Under the pieces are notes generated by a model, which was not told the DNA's origin, made no database searches, and saw only the letters and a program-made list of their open reading frames with translations. Shown one piece after another: positions 11,318 to 21,760 of a DNA stretch of 64,000 bases; positions within the stretch are counted from its first letter, which is position 1; every line of letters begins with the position of its first letter. This DNA is from Atherinomorus stipes (Eukaryota; Chordata; Actinopteri; Atheriniformes; Atherinidae). The translations under genes were made by a program, and so were the position numbers. The stretch is from NCBI GenBank assembly GCA_023101725.1, contig JALJCO010001157.1, positions 124,001 to 188,000 of the forward strand, given 5' to 3'.

Positions 11318-11447
11318 CTGCAAGTGGTTGGAGGGTCTCAGCAGCACACCTGTTACCAGGTCGGTGTGTCCACGCAGCTCGTGGACGCAGTCCTCCGTGG
11401 AGGTGTTGAACACCTTCACGCTCTCTCCTGACGCGCACAGCAGGAAC
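11318..11447 (-). CDS. wdr75: WDR75-like, coding exon 2
   Basis: The 130-nt exon is bounded by an acceptor (GACGCAG|GTTCCTG) and a donor (TTGCAG|GTACGA). It encodes ASGESVKVFNTSTEDCVHEL and then the WD40-like motif RGHTDLVTGVLLRPSNHLQ. Spacing and motifs match the start of WDR75, a nucleolar WD40 protein needed for pre-rRNA transcription and small-subunit processing. Exons 1 and 2 together give 216 nt (72 codons), ending in phase 0 as a proper gene start should. Exon 3 lies outside the window or is undetected. Confidence 0.85.
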
Positions 11448-11630
11448 CTGCGTCAGCAGAAACCATGAAGGACAGAAACACGCATCAGCACGAAGATCCG
11501 CATCTTTCAAGCGCAAACAGCTGAGGCTAACAGCTAGCACCGGCGCTAACCGCCAACCTTAGCGCAAACTGGCAGAGCCGCGAGGAACTCCAGCAAACGT
11601 CACGCTGCCGGAGTGGAAACACACACTAAC

Positions 11631-11716
11631 CTGGAGTCATTGCTGATGACGGGCTGCCTGAAGTTGATTTTACTGCCGCCTCGGTGAACCACGCGGATCT
11701 CAGCGTGTTCCACCAT
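11631..11716 (-). CDS. wdr75: WDR75-like, coding exon 1 with start codon
   Basis: On the minus strand the ATG at 11716-11714 (context GAAACATGG) opens MVEHAEIRVVHRGGSKINFR. It runs to a donor CCAG|GTTAGT at 11630. The split Arg codon (AG|G) joins exactly to exon 2. The N-terminal pattern of Val-Glu then IRVV-x-x-GGS-x-x-NFR is what I know of vertebrate WDR75. A longer open frame crosses this exon in another phase (11626-12294), but it is produced by the upstream 60-bp repeat and is not the gene. The neighbouring STAT4-like exon supports 2q32-type synteny. Confidence 0.87.
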
Positions 11717-11749
11717 GTTTCCACCAGCGTCAACTCTGACCCCGCCGCC

Positions 11750-12226
11750 GGTGGCTGCTGGTCATAGCCGCGGCTCTGCGCCCCCTGCTGGACGGGAGTG
11801 GTACTGGCCGGTGGCTGCTGGTCATAGCCGCGGCTCTGCGCCCCCTGCTGGACGGGAGTGGTACTGGCCGGTGGCTGCTGGTCATAGCCGCGGCTCGGCG
11901 CCCCCTGCTGGACGGGAGTGGTACTGGCAGGTGGCTGCTGGTCATAGCCGCGGCTCAGCGCCCCCTGCTGGACGGGAGTGGTACTGGCCGGTGGCTGCTG
12001 GTCATAGCTGCGGCTCTGCGCCCCCTGCTGGACGGGAGTGGTACTGGCCGGTGGCTGCTGGTCATAGCTGCGGCTCTGCGCCCCCTGCTGGACGGGAGTG
12101 GTACTGGCCGGTGGCTGCTGGTCATAGCCGCGGCTCGGCGCCCCCTGCTGGACGGGAGTGGTACTGGCCGGTGGCTGCTGGTCATAGCCGCGGCTCTGCG
12201 CCCCCTGCTGGACGGGAGTGGTAGTG
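11750..12226. repeat. 60-bp minisatellite, 8 units, abutting the WDR75 start codon
   Basis: Eight nearly identical 60-bp units carry GGTGGCTGCTGGTCATAGCC and GCGCCCCCTGCTGGACGGGA. The array begins 33 bp upstream of the WDR75 ATG, so it occupies the 5' UTR or core promoter. Each unit has a minus-strand ATG (out of frame with WDR75) and a CTCF-like site. The GC content and CpGs fit a promoter region. Open frames through the array on both strands are a consequence of the 60-bp period. Confidence 0.95.
11778..12211 (-). promoter_or_regulatory. Array of eight CTCF-like motifs
   Basis: The 14-mer GCGCCCCCTGCTGG occurs at 11778 and then every 60 bases to 12198-12211. Its reverse complement CCAGCAGGGGGCGC matches the vertebrate CTCF core (CCASYAGRKGGCRS). 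All eight point the same way, on the WDR75 coding strand. Direct observation: motif and spacing. Inference: CTCF binding and insulator or promoter function. Confidence 0.6.
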
Positions 12227-12297
12227 TGCGACCTTCGCTCCAGCCATGTTCCTCTGCTTCTGCAGCTTTCTGCTGGAATAAGTTTGACTTTCACACG

Positions 12298-12960
12298 GAC
12301 TGGAGAAAGTCTGGTCCCTACCCCAGAAGTTCCTTTTAATGCACAAAATCAAAGAGGTCTCCTTAAGTTGCTCCACAGGTTTCACCCCACAAATGTCCGC
12401 ACGAATAAGTTTTAGAATGATGTTGATGTGAAATGCTCTTTTTGTGTTCGGGAACTATTTCACATTTGTTCTGGTCCCGTGAATTCACATATAAACTCTG
12501 GAAAGACATGAACTCATAATGTTTCCTCTGATTTCTCCCTGTACTACAAAAATGTCATTTTAGGAAGAAGGATGATGTATTATTTCTACTGAATCTAATC
12601 CTACATGTTGCTAAATTTCATATCCACAAATGCAAATTCACAAATAAAAAAACCTTTTTTGGTGCTAAAGACTGAAATGGAACAGTATATGTCAGCTATC
12701 CCCTGTATAAATAACAGAAAAGCTGTTAAACTGTCTGTTTGTATGACGTTTATTGTTTATTTTAGTAATTGCCTTGTGTTTATTTCTTCTTTTTTTGCGT
12801 TTGTTTTTACTGTTTCCGTATTTCCTCTCTATTGTTTTATTTTCATATATTTTCTTTTTTTTTATCATTTTATCTTGTTTGTATGTTAACAGACTTTCAA
12901 AAAGTCTTTTGTATTGTTGTTCCATCTGAATAAAGTTGGGGGAAAATAAATAAATAAATG
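12298..12960 (+). mobile_element. 5'-truncated L1-like LINE fragment
   Basis: Translated in the plus orientation, short stretches look like the C-terminal end of fish L1 ORF2: a Cys/His-like segment with TISHLFWSREF, then NFISTNANSQIKKPFLVLK and INNRKAVK. The end is T-rich and followed by AATAAAG and an A-rich AATAAATAAATAAA tail at about 12930-12958. Stops interrupt it. Assignment rests on short matches only. Confidence 0.5.
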
Positions 12961-13206
12961 GAAAGTGTTCACTTGTAGTTTCCCTAAAACTGGAATAGTG
13001 TAGAAAATGCAATTAAAAACATAATAGGCAGTGATCTGCTAAACTCTATTTAAAGTATATTTTTACTAAAAATATGCTTAAGAATGCAGAGAACATTGTT
13101 TTCAGAGTTCCTTTATTTGTTGAGCAGTATAAAAACCACAGATGAACTTTTAATCTCAGAATCAGGGTTTCATGGTCACCACTGAGTGGTGTCAGCTCAT
13201 CACTCA

Positions 13207-14608
<1,402 letters not shown>

Positions 14609-14823
14609 ATGTTAAATTATTGCCGTGTTTTTGGCTGTACCAACCGGTCAGACCGCGAGAAAAACTTGGAGTTTATAGACTTCCAAAGGTTGTTAAAAAT
14701 CAGGAGAATGATGCCAGAAGCTGTCAGAGGAAAGGAGGCGCTTGTGGTTAGCAAAACTAAACCAAGATCTGCGCGGCAAAAACCTGGACAACATCCCAAT
14801 TTGTTCGGCCCATTTCGTGTCAG
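14609..14823 (+). pseudogene. THAP-domain gene, exon 1, decayed
   Basis: The exon opens with MLNYCRVFGCTNRSDREKNL, the start of a C2CH THAP zinc finger (the first Cys pair, CRVFGC). Two further pieces of the same domain follow in different frames. A one-base deletion near 14673 precedes an LPKVVKNQ-type piece, and another indel near 14730 precedes a WLAKLNQDLRGKNLDNI piece, with the second Cys/His pair in ICSAHF. The exon ends with a good donor TCAG|GTATGT. THAP fingers bind DNA and are found in host factors and in P, ISL2EU and Harbinger transposons. The frameshifts make this a pseudogene unless the assembly is wrong. Confidence 0.75.
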
Positions 14824-14878
14824 GTATGTTACGTTAAATGTTAATAGCCCTTAATTTATGGTCTAAGGGTAGTATTAA

Positions 14879-15067
14879 CTCATTCACTGCCACTGATGTC
14901 TATAGCCGTATACAGCGGGGGGAAAAATATTGAACAAGTCAACATTTTTCTCCAAAAATATGCTTCTAGCAGAGCTGTTGACATGAACACAATCTGGTGA
15001 AAATTTCAATACCCCCCCCCCCCCCCCCCGCTGTAAACGGCTATAGACGACAATGACAGTGAATGAG
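14879..15067. mobile_element. piggyBac-like MITE, 189 bp, with TTAA target sites
   Basis: TTAA flanks both sides (14875-14878 and 15068-15071). The inverted ends read ACTCATTCACTGCCACTGAT and ACTCATTCACTGTCATTGTC. A poly-C tract lies inside (about 15011-15030). TTAA targeting is typical of piggyBac. The element sits in the intron between the two THAP exons. Confidence 0.85.
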
Positions 15068-15385
15068 TTAATATCAAAGTGCCCTCAAAGTGTTGTTGCT
15101 GTCATTTCCCTTTCACCCTGTTGGATTAAGAATAAAAACACTAGAGGAACCAGGCTGCATGAGACAGAGTCATACTGCAAAGTGTGTGTGTTCTCGTGCT
15201 GTATGTATGTTTATATGTATGTATGCATGCATGTGTATTATATATTATGTAAATATTTTTTTATTGTTTTTATGATGTAAAGCACTTTGTGCTGCTTTGC
15301 CATGAAATGTGTTTTATAAATAAAGTTTGATTTGATTTATTTGATTTGATAGAGCTAATGTGCTGTATGTCTCATTGTATTCCAG

Positions 15386-15495
15386 GTAAAAGGTCTGACC
15401 TTTATCAAAAGGATAACCCAGATTGGGTGCCATCTGTTGGAATGACGGGTCAGCAAAGGTCACCTGAAGAAACAGGGACATCACGCATGACTTGA
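15386..15495 (+). pseudogene. THAP-domain gene, exon 2
   Basis: It follows an acceptor GTATTCCAG|GT at 15385. Joined in phase with exon 1 it reads GKRSDLYQKDNPDWVPSVGM, the expected C-terminal half of a THAP finger (the DWVPS motif). The frame ends at TGA 15493-15495. Beyond it, another frame reads an Ala-run and DDPTTSDYVRSNL, which may be more of the same gene after a frameshift. Its neighbour exon carries frameshifts, so it is probably part of a dead transposon or a dead gene. Confidence 0.7.
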
Positions 15496-16065
15496 AACCA
15501 GCAAAGACTGAAGGTTGAAGCTGCTGCTGCTGCTGCTGTTGAGACTGATGACCCTACCACAAGTGATTATGTCCGCAGTAACTTGTGCAGCACAGGGACA
15601 CAAATGGGCCTTTTCCCCCAGCACAGTTCAGCTCAACTCACCTAAACTCAACTCAATTCAACTTGGCTTGGTAGCTTTTCAATTACAATTCATTACCCCG
15701 ACCACACGTGGGCGGGGTAAGAATGATGCTGCTGCCACCTACTACATTATGCAACGTAAACTAAAGCAGCAACAGTCCACACTCCCTACCAGTAGGTGGC
15801 CGTAACGCACCCCATTGTTAGTAGCTGCCAGTTAAAATCAACAACAGAGGGAAAAGACAAGAAAAAGTATGAGGAGAAAGTAACATGTGAGGGAATGAAT
15901 GACATCATCAGCAACACCATTTGTAGATGTATTTTGTGTGGCATGGGTGGTAGCAATCCTGCCTTATAAACTGGAGATCCCATGTTCAAATCCCTTTTCA
16001 GCCGAATGAAATTCTTTTTTTTCTCTACGATCTTGTTGCAAATCTGAAATCACTCCCTCACGAGC
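15496..16065. other. Unassigned, with a CTCAACTCA-type simple stretch
   Basis: A GCTGCTGCTGCTG run lies at about 15520 and a CAACTCA-rich stretch at about 15630-15665. No coding domain is recognised. Confidence 0.4.
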
Positions 16066-16173
16066 TCATATCTATCTATCTATCCATCCATCCATCCATC
16101 CATCCATCCATCCATCCATCCATCCATCCATCCATCCATCCATCCATTCATCCATCCATCCATCTCTATCATC
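16066..16173. repeat. (ATCT)n/(ATCC)n microsatellite
   Basis: A tetranucleotide tract directly left of the first Tc1 element. The element inserted at a TA, and the ATCT array resumes on the right at 21463. Confidence 0.95.
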
Positions 16174-16391
16174 TACAGTGGCTTGCAAAAGTATTCATAC
16201 CATGACCAAAACTAAATTGCTCAGAAAAGAACAAAGCAAAAGTGGGTTTCACCTTTTTATATGAAAGGAAATGGCACAAACTCAACAATCCATCACTGTT
16301 CTTGTTCGTAAGCGCTCTTTACTATGAACAGGTTGCATAAGTTTGTATGTCATTGTTGCAAAAGTATTCACACTAAGTCATTAAGTCACAA

Positions 16392-17391
16392 TCAGTACTT
16401 GGTTGCAGCTCCTTTGGCAGCAATAACAGCTACCAATCGCTTTGGATAGCCAGCAATGAGTTTTGTGCAGTGGTCCTTGGACAGTTTGGCCCTCTCCTCT
16501 TTGCAATACTGCTCCAGCTGAGTCAGGTTACTTGGTGACCTTCGGTGGACAGCAATCTTCAGATCCCTCCACAGGTTTTCTATTGGGTTGAGATCTGGGT
16601 TTTGACTGGGCCAGTCTAGAACCTTCACTTTCTTCTTCCTGAACCATTCTTGTGTCACTCGAGCCGTATGTTTTGGATCATTATCCTGTTGAAAGGTGAA
16701 CTTCCTCCCAAGCTTCAGGCTTTTTGCAGATTTGAAGACGTTTTCCTCCAGGATGTTGATGTATTTTGCACTATTCATGATCCCTTGCACACGGACAAGC
16801 TCACCAGGACCGGAGGAAGAGAAACAGCCCCATAGCATTATATTCCCACCTCCATGTTTCACGGTAGGGATGGTATGAGCTGGATCATCAGCTGTGTTGG
16901 CTTTGCGCCAAACATACTTCTTGGCGTTCAGGCCAAAAAGTTCTATTTTGGTTTCATCTGACCAGATCACACGTTCCTACGTGTGTGGTGGCATACTGCA
17001 AACGAGCCTTGAGATGTTGTTTCTTCAGATATGGCTTCTTCTTTGCAACACGCCCATAGAGACCTTCCTTGTGTAAAGTGCGGGATATTGTGGACTTGTG
17101 TACGTTAGTCACAGCACCCTGGAGAGACTTCTTCAGGTCTTCCAGAGTGACGGAGGGGTTTGCTCTGGCTTCCCTGAGCAATTTCCTTTTGCCTTTTGCC
17201 GTGATCTTGGAGGGGCGCCCTGATCTTTGGAGGTTCACAGTGGTACTGTGGCGCTTCCACTTCTGGACCAGTGATGCAACAGTACTTTTTGGCACATTGA
17301 GTGAACTTGCGATGGCTACATAGCTTTGCCCACCTCTATGCTTCTCTACAACTTTCTTTCTGAGGTCTTCTGAGAGCTCCTTGGACTTCAT
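16392..17391 (-). pseudogene. Tc1-like transposase (DD34E), frameshifted
   Basis: The N-terminal part (17391-16954) has a paired-like helix-turn-helix (SYVAIASSLNVPKSTVASLV) and the GRPSK linker. The catalytic part (16970-16392) shows the DDE triad in WSDETK, QQDNDPKHTA and NPIENLW. The halves are in different frames, with sequence lost between ATTHVGT and the first catalytic motif. The second Tc1 region at 23.4-23.8 kb is a different subfamily. Confidence 0.92.
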
Positions 17392-17454
17392 GACTGTTGT
17401 CTGCTGACAAGCATGGGATGACTGTGGACAGGTGACTATTGGGCACTAATTATA

Positions 17455-20400
17455 GTTCAAGTTCAAGTTCAAGTTCAATTTGTTTATAGAGCACACTAAC
17501 AACATCCTTTTGGAGCCCGAGGTGCTGTACAACTCAACTTAAAAATAGGTCATAAAAAATAATAATAAAAAAAAAAAAAAAAAAAAAACTCACAGAGAGG
17601 AGAAGGTATATATTCACATGAAGCAAAAATAAAATACAAAGGACACCAGTCATATTAAAAAGGTCGTAATGACCCAGAGCTAAAACACAATAAAAGGAGG
17701 GATGACATGGGAGACCAAGGATGGAAAGAGGAGAGTAGAGAGGGGGGATTATAGTGATGGAAAGGCCTGGGTAAAAAGGAAGGTCTTGAGCAGCTTTTTG
17801 AAGGCAGGGAGTGACTGAGCGGCTCTAATATTCAGAGGCAGCGCGTTTCACAGTCGTGGGGCCGCCACAGAAAAGGCTCTGCCACTCTTAGAATCGCATC
17901 TAAACTGGGAACATCCAGGAGACGCGAGGAGGAGGATCTTAGTGATCTGGGGGGGTGTAGCTGGTGAGGAGCTCGGCCAGGTATGTAGGTGAGGGGCCAT
18001 TGAGGGCTTTAAAGACCAGGAGCAGAATTTTGAATTGAATCCTGAAAGCAACAGGGAGCCAGTGAATCTGAGCCAGAATAGGATGTGAGCGCGTCGGCGT
18101 GCACCAGTAAGCATGCGAGCTGCGGCATTTTGAGCTACCTGGAGACGGTGGAGGGAGTGCTTATTTAAACCCTGGTAAAGGGAATTGCAGTAGTCCAGGC
18201 GAGACATGATCAGCAGGTGGACTACCTTCTCAAGGTGTTGTTTGGGCAGGTAGGGTTTTAGTTTATGTAGGGTTCTCAACTGAAAGAACACACTCTTCAC
18301 CACAGAGTTCACCTGAGTGTCCAGCTTTAAAGCACTATCGATGGTGAACCCTAGCGTTTTGGCATGAGGGCGAATATGACCAGACAAGGGGCCGAGGTCA
18401 GGGCTTAACTTATTTTTGGATGGGGAATGGTTGAAGACAACAATCTCAGTTTTGTCATCATTGAGGCGAAGGAAGTTCAGAGCCATCCACGCCTTCAGGT
18501 CGTTGAGACAGTGAAAGAGCCGGACTATTGGGCCATTTTGGGGGTCCAATGAGAGGTAGACTTGAACATCATCGGCATAGCAGTGGTAGTGGAGGCCATA
18601 TTTCTGAAAAATCATTCCCAGCGGAAGCAGATACAATGAAAACAGTATGGGGCCTAGGATGGAACCTTGGGGAACACCACAGGACAGCGGAGAGGGAGTA
18701 GATGAGAAGTTATCGAGCTGAACAGAGAAAGATCTACCAGACAGATATGACCGGAACCAGCTAAGAGCAGTACCACGGAGACCCACGCAGTGCTCAAGCC
18801 GGGAGATCAGTATCTGGTGGTCCACAGTGTCGAAAGCAGCCGTCAGGTCTAGAAGGACAAGCACTGCAGGGTGGCCGGAGTCGACAGATAAAAATAGGTA
18901 ATTGAAAACCTTTACGAGAGCTGTCTCTGTGCTATGGGCTGGTTTAAAACCTGATTGGAACATATCTGAAATATTGTTCTGTTCTAGATGAGACTGTAGT
19001 TGCTGCAGCACCAGTCTCTCTAGGATTTTTGAAAGGAAAGGGAGTTTTGAGATTGGTCTGTAGTTCACCAGCTCAACAGGGTCAAGGTTAGGCTTCTTTA
19101 ACAGAGGGTGAACAACTGCATGTTTAAAAACAGAGGGGACACAGCCCGACTCCAAGGATGTATTAAGAAGGCGGTGAATGAACGGGCCAAGGTTGTGAAA
19201 TACATCATGAATCAGCACTGGGTGAACGGGGTCAGAGGGGGAGAGAGAGGGTTTGGAACCACAGACAACCTTAGATAGGGCAGTCAGTGATACTGGTTCA
19301 AACTGTTCTAAGACAGTCAGAGAGGTCGGGGGGGAGACCACAGGTAACGAGGAGGATGGAGCCGGAAGAGATCTAATGAGTGTGATTTTATCCATGAAGA
19401 AGGTTTTAAATCTGTTGCAAAGGTCTACAGAGGGCGGGAGAGACGGGGGCTTTGGTGGGTTCACGAGCCTGTTAATGGTGGAGAAGAGAAAACGAGGTTT
19501 ATGACTGTTTTTGACCACGAGGTTGGAAAAATAAGTTGTTTTAGCAACCTTCACAGCTTTCTGATACTCCATCAGACATTTCCTCAGCAACCCCAATGAG
19601 ACATGCAGCCTATCCTTTCTCCACCGGCGCTCCGCACGTCGACACTCACGGCGGAGCGTGCGAGTGGAGTCATTCAGCCAGGATTGGGACGCGGGCTTTA
19701 GGCGTCTGATGGAGAACGGGGCAACTGAGTTCATAATATCAGTACACACTGAGTTGAACTGTGTTGCCAGGCCCTCAGCATCAGAGCAGGTTGAGGACAG
19801 AAGAGCAGAGTCAACTAGGGCAGCTGAAAACAATGCAGGTGTTTGAGCATTAATCCTGCGTTTACATGAGCGCAGGACAGGAGGTCTGGATGGGGTAGCG
19901 GGAAGAGACAGGGTAAAAACCACTGGCCAGTGGTCAGAGAGACTGGACGCACAGATCTCTTTAAGAGAAACATCTAAGCCAAGAGACAAAACCAGATCCA
20001 GAGTGTGGCCCCTTTCGTGTGTGGGGCCAGTGTTCAACAGTGACAAGTTAAATGATTCAACTAATTGGAGGAAATCATGGACCAAGGGGTGAGAAACACA
20101 GCAGACATGAATATTAAGGTCACCAACAATCAGGAACTTATCATTGAGCAGAGCTAAATACCCCACAAAATCAGAGAAATCAGTGATAAAGTCCTTATTG
20201 AACTTAGGAGGACGATAAACAACTGCACACAACAGGGGAGAAGCCAGATTTAGCTGGAAAAGCTGAAGCTCAAAGGACGAGTAGCACGGCATGGTAGATT
20301 CACGGCACTGAAAGTTATTTTTCCAGATAGAAGCAAGTCCTCCTCCCCGGCCTCTGCCTGAAGGGCGCGGGAAGTTGAGGAAAGAACAGTTCTGCGGCAG

Positions 20401-21180
20401 AAGTTCAGTGAAAACCAGCAACTCACCGTCCCGTAGCCAGGTCTCAGTTATAAACATGAAGTCCAGCTTATGGTCTTCAAAAATCTCCCTCAGAAGAAAG
20501 GTCTTGTTACTCACGGACCGAGCGTTGATGAGGGCGAGGTTAATCTGGAACGCCTCTGATTTCGGCCGGGAAGTCTGAGCCAGGACGCGGAGGTTGGACA
20601 CATCGACTCCCCGGGACCTCGCGCGGTGACGATGTAAAGCGGGCGACGAGCGGGCAAGGCTGCCCGCAGGAGATCGAGGAGATGCAAGAGAAGGAATCCT
20701 CTGGCAATCCAAGCGGGGATGGATCGGACCATCCTGCTGCCAGAAGGCAGAAGCGCGCTGGCCTCGGGCTATACGCAGGTAGGTCCTGAGTCTCAATAGC
20801 CGACCGCCACGTTTACCTCTCCTCCTGGAGCGCTTTCTGCGGGCGAGAGGAGCTGAGGTGGGCCGCAGCAGGAACGCCAGGTCGGGCTGCAGAGGGGGAG
20901 GGAGGCGGCGGGAGGAGTGCTGTAGAACCGAAGGCATTGCCGTTGAGGAGTTGCCGTTGTGGACAAAACGGAGTGATAAAAGTGTCTCCCGGTCATAAAA
21001 CAATCGAGGGAGGCCATCAATGCCAGGAAGCCAGAAGAGAATCAGAAGAACAGCGTGAAGAATGGGTAATCCCAACAGGCGGCGGTCCGTGCACACTGCT
21101 GGCGCCATCACTGTCACACCCACTGTCACCTGTCACTGTCACCTATATAGGGAGCAATCAAGGATATACAAATCACCTGG
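17455..21180 (-). mobile_element. L2-clade LINE, near full length, inserted in Tc1
   Basis: The 3' end carries a GAACTT-type short tandem repeat (17456-17480, read on minus), typical of a non-LTR 3' tail. A poly-A/T-like tract lies at about 17565-17588. It has one long APE-RT open frame. The 5' end falls near 21175-21200. Tc1 sequence resumes on both sides, so the LINE came later. Confidence 0.88.
17848..21129 (-). CDS. L2 LINE polyprotein: AP-endonuclease plus reverse transcriptase, 1093 aa
   Basis: A basic N-terminal region is followed by the endonuclease (NLALINARSVSNKTFLLREI, FITETWL, GRGGGLASI, VGDLNIH, SLSDHWPV). The RT has YRPISKLPFLSKILERLVL, motif A LLDLTAAFDTVDH, motif B GVPQGSILGPILFSLYLLPL and motif C YADDVQVYL. 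The first 970 or so residues are unbroken. After RRRAHI the frame leaves the family pattern for about 60 codons and returns at GRAFSVAAPRL, which implies two compensating indels. The TGA at 17848-17850 sits where L2 proteins have Trp. Conserved L2-like sequence (LPLNIRAAQSLPAFKKLL) continues to about 17749. The copy is young but defective at the C-terminus. Confidence 0.9.
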   Translation of the reverse strand: MTVGVTVMAPAVCTDRRLLGLPILHAVLLILFWLPGIDGLPRLFYDRETLLSLRFVHNGNSSTAMPSVLQHSSRRLPPPLQPDLAFLLRPTSAPLARRKRSRRRGKRGGRLLRLRTYLRIARGQRASAFWQQDGPIHPRLDCQRIPSLASPRSPAGSLARSSPALHRHRARSRGVDVSNLRVLAQTSRPKSEAFQINLALINARSVSNKTFLLREIFEDHKLDFMFITETWLRDGELLVFTELLPQNCSFLNFPRPSGRGRGGGLASIWKNNFQCRESTMPCYSSFELQLFQLNLASPLLCAVVYRPPKFNKDFITDFSDFVGYLALLNDKFLIVGDLNIHVCCVSHPLVHDFLQLVESFNLSLLNTGPTHERGHTLDLVLSLGLDVSLKEICASSLSDHWPVVFTLSLPATPSRPPVLRSCKRRINAQTPALFSAALVDSALLSSTCSDAEGLATQFNSVCTDIMNSVAPFSIRRLKPASQSWLNDSTRTLRRECRRAERRWRKDRLHVSLGLLRKCLMEYQKAVKVAKTTYFSNLVVKNSHKPRFLFSTINRLVNPPKPPSLPPSVDLCNRFKTFFMDKITLIRSLPAPSSSLPVVSPPTSLTVLEQFEPVSLTALSKVVCGSKPSLSPSDPVHPVLIHDVFHNLGPFIHRLLNTSLESGCVPSVFKHAVVHPLLKKPNLDPVELVNYRPISKLPFLSKILERLVLQQLQSHLEQNNISDMFQSGFKPAHSTETALVKVFNYLFLSVDSGHPAVLVLLDLTAAFDTVDHQILISRLEHCVGLRGTALSWFRSYLSGRSFSVQLDNFSSTPSPLSCGVPQGSILGPILFSLYLLPLGMIFQKYGLHYHCYADDVQVYLSLDPQNGPIVRLFHCLNDLKAWMALNFLRLNDDKTEIVVFNHSPSKNKLSPDLGPLSGHIRPHAKTLGFTIDSALKLDTQVNSVVKSVFFQLRTLHKLKPYLPKQHLEKVVHLLIMSRLDYCNSLYQGLNKHSLHRLQVAQNAAARMLTGARRRAHILFWLRFTGSLLLSGFNSKFCSWSLKPSMAPHLHTWPSSSPATPPQITKILLLASPGCSQFRCDSKSGRAFSVAAPRL

Positions 21181-21462
21181 GACTGAATACCGCCCTGTGA
21201 CACTGTGAGGCAATAGTTTATAGTGTGCAATCATTTTCGACTCAAAATAACATCTTTGGTGCAAGGGTGTGAATACTTTTGCAACAATGAAATACAGACT
21301 TATACAACCTATTCATAGTAAAGAGCGCTTACGAACAAAAACAGTGATGGATTGTTGTGTTTGTGCCATTTCCTTTCATATAAAAAGGTGAAACTCACTT
21401 TTGCTTTGTTCTGCGCAAATGAGTTTTGGTCATGGGTATGAATACTTTTGCAAGCCACTGTA

Positions 21463-21581
<119 letters not shown>

Positions 21582-21760
21582 CAGGGGTAAGACAATGAAA
21601 CTGAAACACTTGGTTTTAGACCACCATCATTTATTAGTATGGTGTGGGGCCTCCTTTTGCGGCCAATACAGCGACAATTCGTCTTGGAAATGACATCTCC
21701 AAGTCCTGAACAGTGGTCAGAGGGATTTTAAGCCATACTTCTTGCAGGATAGTGGCCAGG

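Larger units (their letters stand above)
16176..21460 (-). mobile_element. Tc1/mariner element with long IR/DR ends, containing an L2 LINE
   Basis: Both ends start CAGTGGCTTGCAAAAGTATTCA and are flanked by TA (16174-16175 and 21461-21462). The inverted repeats are about 200 bp long. Each holds a second GCAAAAGTATTCA-type direct repeat at its inner edge (about 16360 and 21275), as in the IR/DR group that includes Sleeping Beauty. The transposase is on the minus strand. A LINE of about 3.7 kb (17455-21180) is inserted between the transposase start and the right inverted repeat. Confidence 0.93.

Noticed and set aside
11715..12294. 169-aa plus frame and 222-aa minus frame over the WDR75 promoter
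   Set aside because: The 60-bp period keeps frames open. The real exon uses a different phase with proper splice sites.
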